In this document: one piece after another, positions 24,262 to 30,040 of the stretch
Numbering within the stretch: position 1 is the first letter of the stretch
How the letters are laid out: each line of letters starts with the position of its first letter
DNA from: Gemmatimonadota bacterium
GTDB lineage: Bacteria; Latescibacterota; UBA2968; UBA8231
Direction of reading: 5' to 3'
Assembly (NCBI GenBank): GCA_009840005.1
Contig: VXOR01000108.1
Coordinates: forward strand, 1 to 32,047
DNA length: 32,047 nucleotides
The notes under the pieces: generated by a model
Databases searched by the model: none
What the model saw: the letters and a program-made list of their open reading frames with translations, nothing else
Told to the model about the DNA's origin: nothing
Made by a program: the position numbers and the translations under genes

Positions 24262-25173
24262 ATGCTACTCAACCCCGCACCCGCTGAGTCCAAACCGCAC
24301 GTTTTGCGTCGCCTGATGGCCGAGAAGACCCTGACTTTGCCCGGGGCCTTCAACGCGCCCGTGGCCATGCTGGCCGAACGCACCGGGTTTGAGGCCGTGT
24401 ACATTTCCGGGGCCGGGCTGGCCAACGGCACGGCCGGATACCCAGACGTCGGCCTGTTGGGCATGGACGAAATGGCGCGCCAAGCTGGCTACATTGCCAA
24501 TGCAGTCCAAGTGCCCTGCATCTGCGATGCGGACACTGGATTTGGCGAGGTCTGGCAGGTGATGCGCACAGTGCGCGCGTACGAGCGCGAGGGCTTGGCC
24601 GGGTTGCACTTAGAGGACCAAGTCATGCCCAAGCGCTGCGGCCATCTCGACGGCAAGGCTCTAATCGAGGTCGAAGAAATGGAGCGCAAGATCGCCGCGG
24701 CCTGCGCGGCGCGGCAAGACCCGAACTTTGTCATCATCGCCCGCTGCGACGCCCGCGCTGTCGAGGGCTTTGAACAAAGCGTCGAGCGCGGCCTGCGCTA
24801 CCTGGCAGCCGGCGCGGACGCCGTCTTTCCCGAGGCCATGCAGAGCGCCGAGGAATTCGCCCGCTACGCCGAGCAAGTCAAAGGCCCGCTCCTCGCCAAC
24901 ATGACCGAATTCGGCAAATCGCCGTACCTATCGGTCGCGGAGTTCGCCGCCATGGGATACCGCCTCGTGATTTTCCCGCTGAGCGCATTCCGCACCATGA
25001 TGAAGGCCGTCGAAGGGCTGTTCTGCGAACTGAAGGAAAAGGGCACTTTAGAAGGTGCCCTCGGACAGATGCAGACACGAGACGAACTCTACGAACTACT
25101 CGGCTACGACGAGTACACCAAACTAGATGCAGCGTTGGCCGACCGCTTTCCAGCGAACGAAGAAAACCACTGA
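24262..25173 (+). CDS. prpB: Isocitrate lyase/PEP mutase superfamily protein, methylisocitrate-lyase-like
   Basis: 303 aa TIM barrel. Signature PKRCGHLDGK with nucleophilic-type Cys126 in KRCGH (124-128), as in methylisocitrate lyase; metal-binding aspartates in CDADTGFGE (89-95) and Glu118/Asp119 in LHLEDQ. PEP mutases lack the KRCGH loop, which argues for a lyase. It would split 2-methylisocitrate into pyruvate and succinate. The neighbouring citrate/methylcitrate synthase 56 bp downstream supports a propionate role. The stop of purA and the start here are only 3 bp apart. Substrate is inferred; oxaloacetate hydrolases and other lyases share this fold. Confidence 0.82.
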   Translation: MLLNPAPAESKPHVLRRLMAEKTLTLPGAFNAPVAMLAERTGFEAVYISGAGLANGTAGYPDVGLLGMDEMARQAGYIANAVQVPCICDADTGFGEVWQVMRTVRAYEREGLAGLHLEDQVMPKRCGHLDGKALIEVEEMERKIAAACAARQDPNFVIIARCDARAVEGFEQSVERGLRYLAAGADAVFPEAMQSAEEFARYAEQVKGPLLANMTEFGKSPYLSVAEFAAMGYRLVIFPLSAFRTMMKAVEGLFCELKEKGTLEGALGQMQTRDELYELLGYDEYTKLDAALADRFPANEENH

Positions 25174-25229
25174 ATTACTAGCCTCAAATCCACCCACTAC
25201 CAACACTTTTCCATAGAGAGACATACAGA

Positions 25230-26360
25230 ATGACCGACAAATCCTATAGTCCCGGCCTCGAAGGCGTCATCGCCGGCGAGTCCGCCCTTTCGCGCATTGA
25301 TAGCGATATCAACCGCCTGATCCTGTACGGCTACGACCTAGTCGAACTGACCGAAAACGCTTCCTACGAAGAGGTCGCCTACTTGCTGCTCTACGGCGAG
25401 TTGCCGACAGTCGCCGAGTTGGCAGAGTTCAACCAACAACTGCGCTCACAGCGCGACCTGCCCGGCCCGGTCGTCGAACTGTTGCGCTCCGCGCCGGCGG
25501 ACGCCCACCCCATGGATCTGTTGCGCACGGCCGTATCGTCCTTGGCGTTTTTCGACGCCGAGACCCCCGACAACAGCCACGAGGCCAATGTGCGCAAATC
25601 CGTGCGCTTGCTGGCCAAAATTCCCACCGCACTCGCCTATGGCCATCGCTTTTCTCAGGGCCTAGAGCCGGTGGCCCCTGACGCCGAGCTAGACCACGCG
25701 GCCAATCTGCTCTACATGCTGCGCGGCGAAGCACCACCCGCGTACGAAGTAGAGGCCATGAACACTTCGCTGATCCTCTACGCCGAGCACGGATACAACG
25801 CCTCCACGTTTACCGCACGGGTCGTAGCTTCAACCCTCGCCGACCTGTACGCCGCCATGACCGCGGCCATCGGTGCCCTGCACGGCCCCTTGCACGGCGG
25901 TGCCAACGAGGCGGCCATGCACATGCTCTTGGAGGTGGATTCGCCTGTAGCGGCCGAGCAGTGGGTCCTCGACGCGCTGGCGCAAAAGAAGAAGATCATG
26001 GGCTTTGGCCATCGGGAATACAAAAGCGGCGACTCGCGGGTGCCGACGATGAAGAAGGTTGGCCGTCAGATCGCCGCAGCCATCGGTGACACCAAATGGC
26101 CCGACCTAGCCGATGTGGTCGAAGAGACGATGATGCGCGAAAAAGGCATCTTCCCCAACGTCGATTTCCCCTGCGCGTACACCTACTACATGATGGGCAT
26201 CCCGATCCCGCTCTACACCCCCATCTTCGTGGCCAGCCGCGTGGTGGGCTGGGCCGCGCACGTGATCGAACAACACGACGCCAATCGCCTCATCCGCCCC
26301 AACCACATCTACACCGGGCCGGAGCACCGCCCGTTTGTGCCGCTTGGCGAGCGGGGCTGA
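25230..26360 (+). CDS. Citrate synthase / 2-methylcitrate synthase
   Basis: 376 aa, the short single-domain-insert type shared by Gram-positive-style citrate synthases and PrpC. Catalytic set: His222 (GPLHGGANE), His261 (MGFGHREYK) and Asp312 (FPNVDFPCAY), with the oxaloacetate-contacting His187 (EHGYNAS). N-terminal GLEGVIAGESALSRID is typical. It condenses acetyl-CoA or propionyl-CoA with oxaloacetate. The position next to the methylisocitrate-lyase-like gene favours 2-methylcitrate synthase, but sequence alone does not decide. It is the last gene of the long housekeeping run; composition changes right after its stop. Confidence 0.9.
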   Translation: MTDKSYSPGLEGVIAGESALSRIDSDINRLILYGYDLVELTENASYEEVAYLLLYGELPTVAELAEFNQQLRSQRDLPGPVVELLRSAPADAHPMDLLRTAVSSLAFFDAETPDNSHEANVRKSVRLLAKIPTALAYGHRFSQGLEPVAPDAELDHAANLLYMLRGEAPPAYEVEAMNTSLILYAEHGYNASTFTARVVASTLADLYAAMTAAIGALHGPLHGGANEAAMHMLLEVDSPVAAEQWVLDALAQKKKIMGFGHREYKSGDSRVPTMKKVGRQIAAAIGDTKWPDLADVVEETMMREKGIFPNVDFPCAYTYYMMGIPIPLYTPIFVASRVVGWAAHVIEQHDANRLIRPNHIYTGPEHRPFVPLGERG

Positions 26361-26423
26361 CTTAGATCCTATTCTAGAAGAATAATTTCACCTAAAGCAC
26401 CTTCAAGCACAGGAGATAAGAAG

Positions 26424-26708
26424 ATGAGTACAACACAATGCCCTTACTGTGACCGATCCTTTGACCTCATTTATCTAGAGAAAGAGCACATCGTTCCACA
26501 ATCGAAGGGTGGTTCCGATAATGAAGAAAACCTAATCGAAGCCTGTCGTGAATGTAATGGGATTAAAAGTGATTGGAACGTAGTAGCTGTTATTGGAGAC
26601 AACTCGACCAGAGAAGAAAGAATTAAGACAATCCGATGCTTTATAGAATGGAAAAAAAACCAAGGAACAAAAAGAAGCGACCATCCATACATGCAAGGTT
26701 ACTCCTAA
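26424..26708 (+). CDS. Small HNH endonuclease
   Basis: 94 aa, ATG with AGGAGATAAG upstream. A compact HNH nuclease: zinc cysteines C6, C9, C41 and C44 (CPYC...CREC), the catalytic pair Glu21-His22 in EHIVPQSKGG, Asn36 in EENLIEAC, and Asn45 and Lys48 in CNGIKSD. The C-terminal half (IKTIRCFIEWKKNQG) is basic. Such stand-alone HNH proteins can be restriction, homing or mobile-element nucleases; nothing else in the neighbourhood fixes the role. Codon use is clearly AT-richer than in the upstream housekeeping genes. An A8 run at 26652-26659 lies near its 3' end, after which other frames stay open. Confidence 0.88.
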   Translation: MSTTQCPYCDRSFDLIYLEKEHIVPQSKGGSDNEENLIEACRECNGIKSDWNVVAVIGDNSTREERIKTIRCFIEWKKNQGTKRSDHPYMQGYS

Positions 26709-27011
26709 AAAGAGGAAAGTTTGGTACGGGTCCGAATGTACCAGCCGTCGTCGATGGACCGACTTCGGCTGCTTCAAACCGACGCTCTATGCTTCGCCCG
26801 ACCTCAAGATCAATCGTCAGAGGCTCTTCCAAAACGGCAAGGCCACTCCTAAATTTGACCCGTCTGGGACTTGCGCCGGGACGTTGGCAGACAAAAACCC
26901 AAGGTCTCCATTGGGAAACCTTACAACGTAGAAAGGCATGTGCAGTTATGTATATAAATCCCCAAAATATAGAACAAAATCAAAAGAACAGAACAAGGGA
27001 TGAGTTCTGAG
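26709..27011. other. Gene-poor stretch with several overlapping open frames
   Basis: No confident gene. Three frames are open at once. One plus frame (positions 26647 to about 26932, no ATG) reads as well-balanced protein with GC-ending codons (for example RRRWTDFGCFKPTLYASPD and NGKATPKFDPSGTCAG). A second plus frame runs from 26636 to 27010. A minus frame covers 26641-26832 and is open further upstream (VGRSIERRFEAAEVGPST). None has a known domain that I can name. It may be a degraded gene, a frameshifted extension of the HNH gene, or an RNA. A GTATATAAATCCC motif, shared with two hairpin elements downstream, sits at 26950-26962. Confidence 0.4.
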
Positions 27012-28172
27012 CTATTCAGTATTTTCGGTGGGGATAGACAACTCCAAGGCTTGGACAACCTGTCGCAATTTCTGATAGGCTAGCCTCTTCTTTTTGTTAA
27101 GTGAGGGAATTTCTTTTTTAGCATCCTCCCACTCCTTTAATTCTTGGGTAACCTGACGGCATCTTTCGGGTCTTTCGCTGTCTTCTACACATATAGGGAC
27201 TTCTTTCGTAAAACCACTGCTCAATTTCATGGGTTCTTTATAAAGACAGTCTATATGAAGAGTGAAAAATCCGGCTGATGTAAAAATAGTCTTCTCCGTC
27301 TTGAGTACAAATAATTCGCCGTTACTGGTCTGGGCTTCATACATATGGTCTGTCCATTTTTTTGTGATGTACCCCGCGAAGGGGAGCCTACAGTTTTGCG
27401 TTCTAAGACGTCGCAGTCTCTCTATTTCCTTATCTATCTCGTCTACATCTATATAATCCAGTTCCCGAGACGCCACCTTGTACGCATTAAGCACTTCAAC
27501 AGCTTGGACATATAAAGGTCGATGCTCAAGGTCAAGCGGCAAAGCGGATAACGCCTTAGTTGCTCCTACTGCGTTAAAATTCTTAATAGACTGACGAAGC
27601 GCTGGTTCTACCACATTGTCTAGTTCTTCTCCTTTTATGAGCGAGTCAGGCAGAGCCTCCATAATCTCGTAGGCTGTCATAAAATCTCCGGAATCGACAA
27701 AGGCTTTGGCCTTGGAAAGACGAGATTTGTTGTAGTCTTCCTCTTGTTTTTTTTGGGCGGCAATAGCAGCAATAGCAGCAGCATCGGCTTTATCCTTCCC
27801 GCGTGCTCGCGCCTCGGCATAAGCATCAGCATAGGCTTTAGTCTTCCAGTCGCGTTCTCGCGCCTCGGCATAGGCATAGGCGTAGGCTTCATCCTTCCCG
27901 CGTGCTCGCGCCTCGGCATAGGCTTTGACATAAGCATCAGCATAGGATTCAGCATCGGTTTCTCTCCTTCCGCGTGCTATCGCATCGGCATAGACTCTGG
28001 CATAGGGTTCTGTCTTCCCACGTGCTATCGCATCGGCATAGACTCTGGCATAGGCTTTGGCATAGCGTGTAGTCTTCCCGTCTGCTATCGCATCGGCATA
28101 GCCTTTCTTGTAGGTTTCAGATTGACAAGCAGTAAGGGGCATAAGTAACGACAACATGAGTAACCACTTCAT
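27012..28172 (-). CDS. Lipoprotein with Tyr/Ala-rich repeats, function unknown
   Basis: 386 aa from the ATG at 28172, chosen because AGGAG lies 8 bp upstream and the product then begins with a lipoprotein signal peptide (MKWLLMLSLLMPLTAC, lipobox Cys16). The frame extends upstream to 28256 but without these features. Residues ~22-150 are a low-complexity array of 16-24-residue units such as YADAIARGKTEPYARV and YAEARARGKDEAYAYA, probably helical and rich in Tyr, Ala, Arg and Asp. Residues ~150-386 are a normal globular-looking part with paired cysteines (C277, C320, C337 and C347 by estimate). Predicted to be anchored in a membrane by lipid and to face the periplasm or outside. No family is recognised. 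Confidence 0.75.
   Translation of the reverse strand: MKWLLMLSLLMPLTACQSETYKKGYADAIADGKTTRYAKAYARVYADAIARGKTEPYARVYADAIARGRRETDAESYADAYVKAYAEARARGKDEAYAYAYAEARERDWKTKAYADAYAEARARGKDKADAAAIAAIAAQKKQEEDYNKSRLSKAKAFVDSGDFMTAYEIMEALPDSLIKGEELDNVVEPALRQSIKNFNAVGATKALSALPLDLEHRPLYVQAVEVLNAYKVASRELDYIDVDEIDKEIERLRRLRTQNCRLPFAGYITKKWTDHMYEAQTSNGELFVLKTEKTIFTSAGFFTLHIDCLYKEPMKLSSGFTKEVPICVEDSERPERCRQVTQELKEWEDAKKEIPSLNKKKRLAYQKLRQVVQALELSIPTENTE
27770..28110. repeat. Imperfect tandem repeats, ~48-bp periodicity, in the lipoprotein gene
   Basis: Units built around GCGTGCTCGCGCCTCGGCAT and GCTATCGCATCGGCATAG (as written on the plus strand) recur about seven times with variable spacers, encoding YA-x-A-x-ARGK repeats. 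Copies near 27800, 27850 and 27900 are the most alike; copies near 27975, 28025 and 28085 form a second subtype. Recent duplication within the gene is likely, and copy number may vary between strains. Confidence 0.8.
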
Positions 28173-28227
28173 AGTTCGATCTCCTATGTGGTCAGAGAAT
28201 TTGACCTCAACCAAGAGGAGGAAAGTC

Positions 28228-28263
28228 ATGGCCACCAAGACTCGTTCGCGGGACACGACCTAG
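28228..28263 (+). CDS. Possible 11-codon leader peptide or gene remnant
   Basis: A perfect AGGAGG (28216-28221) sits 6 bp before an ATG. The frame reads MATKTRSRDTT and stops at TAG. It lies in the 225-bp gap upstream of the lipoprotein gene, on the opposite strand. No gene follows directly in this frame; downstream comes a run of seven A and the palindromic element at 28315. It could be a leader peptide, the start of a decayed gene, or chance. Confidence 0.3.
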   Translation: MATKTRSRDTT

Positions 28264-28314
28264 CGTGCCCGGATGCCTTGTGGGCTCGGATCACACCGAT
28301 TCTGGGTCTAAAAA

Positions 28315-28384
28315 AAGGGAATTATATACGCGAGTGACCAAGATGGTGCAAAATGCTGTATTTCAACATCTTGCACCATCTTGT
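28315..28384 (-). repeat. Palindrome-plus-tail element, copy 1
   Basis: Read on the minus strand, it follows the stop of the 148-aa gene by 14 bp. A 17-bp hairpin (28383-28367 with 28355-28339, 16 of 17 paired, 11-nt loop), beginning TGACAAG and ending CTTGGTCA, is followed by the tail TGGTCACTCGCGTATATAAT and TCCCTT. The 26-bp tail (28340-28315) matches that of copy 2 at 29398-29423 in 24 of 26 positions, in opposite orientation. T7 follows the tail on the minus strand, so it could also terminate transcription. Confidence 0.75.
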
Positions 28385-28397
28385 CAAAAATGAATGG

Positions 28398-28844
28398 TTA
28401 TTTAATTTCGTCAGGATCGAATAGCCCTTTAGTGTAGCACTTGGAGACCACCCCAAGCATAGATAGTTCGCAGATGTGGGCATACAATGTATCGCTTCGC
28501 TGTTTTGACGTACCGAAAAAAGCGTATTCACACGCCTTTTGTCTGCGGAACTCCTTTTTGAGCATCCCATAACATTGCCGGAATTTATCCGGCATTCTCG
28601 CCTCCATTACCTTCAGCCTTGACTTGAACACTTTGAGCTCGGCTTGACTTCGCGCCGACTTCAACAGTATCCGTTCGTTCTTTTCCAGTCTCGCAACAAA
28701 GAGCATCATCTTCTTCGCGCCTTCTATCAGAATTTGCCGCTCTTGTGCTTTGCGCGTGTGCCCCCTCGCCTCAACTTCATCAGTCCAAAGCAATACGACG
28801 GCTGCGAAGATTCCCGCAAGTAGGATAAAGACTAGAGGTCTCAT
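28398..28844 (-). CDS. Small membrane-anchored protein, unknown function
   Basis: 148 aa, ATG with AGGAG 7 bp upstream. One N-terminal hydrophobic segment (residues 4-20, PLVFILLAGIFAAVVLLW) is either a membrane anchor or an uncleaved signal. The rest is a basic, probably helical region (RQILIEGAKKMMLFVARLEKNE, ELKVFKSRLKVMEARM) with four cysteines (near 92, 104, 125 and 136) that could form disulfides if exported. No known domain is recognised. The palindrome-tail element copy 1 follows directly. It is on the same strand as the repeat lipoprotein gene, which starts 226 bp downstream. AT-rich like its neighbours. Confidence 0.65.
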   Translation of the reverse strand: MRPLVFILLAGIFAAVVLLWTDEVEARGHTRKAQERQILIEGAKKMMLFVARLEKNERILLKSARSQAELKVFKSRLKVMEARMPDKFRQCYGMLKKEFRRQKACEYAFFGTSKQRSDTLYAHICELSMLGVVSKCYTKGLFDPDEIK

Positions 28845-28874
28845 TCCCGCTTCTCCTGTGTGAGGTTGACGTTG

Positions 28875-28897
28875 CGGCTCCCCATCATAGGGAGCCG
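28875..28897. repeat. 8-bp perfect hairpin upstream of the candidate RNA
   Basis: CGGCTCCC (28875-28882) and GGGAGCCG (28890-28897) pair around a 7-nt loop. It lies 5 bp before the outer arm of the 132-nt structured segment and about 30 bp upstream of the 148-aa gene on the minus strand. It could be a terminator for transcription arriving from the right or part of the same structured RNA. Confidence 0.6.
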
Positions 28898-28902
28898 GGC
28901 AG

Positions 28903-29034
28903 TGTCATACTCACGCAAGTAGATGCGGGAATCCCTACCTATTCACCTAGTAGCCGGGAGCGACCCAGCCACATACAAGAGGCTGTTGTATTCAGCAGGC
29001 CACCCGACAACGGGAGACTTGCGGGAGTATGACA
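28903..29034. ncRNA. Candidate structured RNA, 132 nt, closed by an 18-bp inverted repeat
   Basis: TGTCATACTCACGCAAGT (28903-28920) pairs with ACTTGCGGGAGTATGACA (29017-29034), 17 of 18 positions. Inside are smaller stems: GGGA-a-TCCC near 28928, GGG-agcga-CCC near 28955, ATACAA-gaggctg-TTGTAT (28973-28991), and CCCG-acaa-CGGG near 29005-29014. Apart from one short track frame (28923-29105) crossing the whole stretch, no protein-like frame is seen. A closed multi-branch layout suggests an RNA, or a DNA-level site used by a recombinase. No known RNA family matches by eye; strand is not settled. Together with the flanking hairpins it fills the gap 28845-29204, where no convincing gene is found. 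Confidence 0.45.
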
Positions 29035-29130
29035 GCCCCAAAATAGGTCAGCGAACAAGGCGATACAAGACCTTTTTGCCAGCCTGCTTGACTTTTCGGT
29101 ACTAGATCTAGATACCGTTCTAGGCATAGT

Positions 29131-29163
29131 GGCATCTGGCGGGGGTGGTGCCCGCCAGATGCC
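29131..29163 (+). repeat. 13-bp perfect hairpin in the leader of the 46-aa gene
   Basis: GGCATCTGGCGGG (29131-29143) pairs fully with CCCGCCAGATGCC (29151-29163) around a 7-nt loop. It ends about 28 bp before the ribosome site of the 46-aa gene. No T tract follows, so it could be a weak terminator of an upstream RNA or a stabilising or regulatory 5' leader stem. Confidence 0.7.
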
Positions 29164-29204
29164 GGAACCTTTCAAACTCTCTCTGCAAGGAAGGAGAAAG
29201 CCTT

Positions 29205-29345
29205 ATGGTTCAGAATGAAAGGCCCAAGTGGGTCTATGTTCGCGGCTATTGGGTCCCAGCGTATCGGCGCAGGGCACCACAACAGCCCGATCCGTCTCGA
29301 CAGCGGCTCATTGACGCCTTGAGACGGCGATTTAATCTGTGCTAA
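29205..29345 (+). CDS. 46-aa basic, aromatic-rich small protein
   Basis: ATG at 29205 with a strong AAGGAGAAAG site upstream; the frame is open from 29145, but that part overlaps the hairpin and has no ribosome site. Sequence features: W9, then VYVRGYWVPAYRRR, DPSRQRLIDALRRRF at the end; 12 Arg or Lys residues in 46. The WVYVRGYWVP stretch resembles the short aromatic motifs of YXW-type small proteins, but no named family is recognised. It is followed after 6 bp by palindrome-tail element copy 2. A small nucleic-acid-binding or membrane-associating protein is possible. Confidence 0.6.
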   Translation: MVQNERPKWVYVRGYWVPAYRRRAPQQPDPSRQRLIDALRRRFNLC

Positions 29346-29351
29346 GCAGAT

Positions 29352-29423
29352 TGACCATAGGTGGCAGAAATCGACTTTTTTTAGCTTTTACCACCTATGG
29401 TCACTCACGTATATAAGTCCCTT
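29352..29423 (+). repeat. Palindrome-plus-tail element, copy 2
   Basis: TGACCATAGGTGG (29352-29364) pairs perfectly with CCACCTATGGTCA (29391-29403); the 26-nt loop contains T7. The tail TGGTCACTCACGTATATAAG plus TCCCTT (29398-29423) matches the tail of copy 1 at 24 of 26 positions. The stem core differs from copy 1 but is fully paired in both. It lies between the convergent 46-aa gene and the DUF4416 gene and may terminate both. Confidence 0.8.
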
Positions 29424-29426
29424 ATT

Positions 29427-29951
29427 TTATCCACGCACTCTTAGCAACCAAGGCCGTACATCGAGCAAGAACCGCTGCACTGCATCGCCCTGGTAGTCGG
29501 GATACGTCCACTCTAATGGTCGGTAGCCTCCTCGCTGATAGAGCAGAGTCACTTCGGCGTAGAGCTGTGGGGCAATGCAGATGCGGTGGCCAGCGTACTT
29601 CGTCGTCGCCAACACCAAGCTCTCGATCGAGAGCAGTCCTGGGTCGATATTGGCGCGGCGGCATCCCCCTTGGCGCATCGCCCGCTCCAGCACCATGGTC
29701 TGCGCCTTGCAGGCCGCCAGTTCAGCGGGGTCGATCCGCTCGGTAAAGCACACGAGCTGTTTGCACAACCCCGCGCCCATTTCCGCTTCGTAGTACGAGG
29801 TAAAATCAAAATCATAGATAGCACTTGCCGCGCGCAGGGGGCCAAAGCATTCGGCAAGGCGTTCTTTGGCCGCGGCAAGCGTCTCTGCGGAGTCGGCCAA
29901 TACCGCGCAGACTAGTGCGGCGGGTGTGGAGGGTTGGAGATCGATGGGCAT
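29427..29951 (-). CDS. DUF4416 family protein
   Basis: 174 aa, full length for DUF4416. Family features are DFDFTSYYEAEMGAGL, RRANIDPGLLSIESLVLATTK, AGHRICIAPQLYAEVTLLYQ and EWTYPDY near the C-terminus. The family is widespread in Deltaproteobacteria, Nitrospirae and candidate phyla, and its function is unknown. Codon use and GC match the housekeeping block, unlike the AT-rich genes on both sides, so it marks the resident backbone on the far side of the accessory insert. No clear ribosome site is seen before the ATG. Confidence 0.85.
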   Translation of the reverse strand: MPIDLQPSTPAALVCAVLADSAETLAAAKERLAECFGPLRAASAIYDFDFTSYYEAEMGAGLCKQLVCFTERIDPAELAACKAQTMVLERAMRQGGCRRANIDPGLLSIESLVLATTKYAGHRICIAPQLYAEVTLLYQRGGYRPLEWTYPDYQGDAVQRFLLDVRPWLLRVRG

Positions 29952-30040
29952 CTTGCAACAAAAGGCAAGGGACCTAAGCGCGTCAATTTCTGCGGTGGGA
30001 TTGGGGAAGGCAGTAGAGGATGTGAGGTAATCCAGCTATC

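Noticed and set aside
27770..28110. Repeats in the lipoprotein gene taken as a CRISPR or iteron array
   Set aside because: They keep reading frame and encode periodic protein; spacers are not unique and unit length varies in codon steps.
28173..28256. Extended start of the repeat lipoprotein at 28256
   Set aside because: The added 28 residues hide the lipoprotein signal peptide; the ATG at 28172 has AGGAG and yields a proper lipobox.
28903..29034. Complete retron
   Set aside because: The inverted-repeat outline is similar, but no reverse transcriptase gene is present downstream or upstream in the window.
28923..29105. 60-codon frame across the structured segment
   Set aside because: No ribosome site, no protein-like pattern, and it runs through the inverted repeats.
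28315..29423. Integron attC sites
   Set aside because: Hairpins and gene-end placement fit, but the RYYYAAC/GTTRRRY core boxes are not seen and no integrase is in the window; kept only as a broader cassette-like hypothesis.
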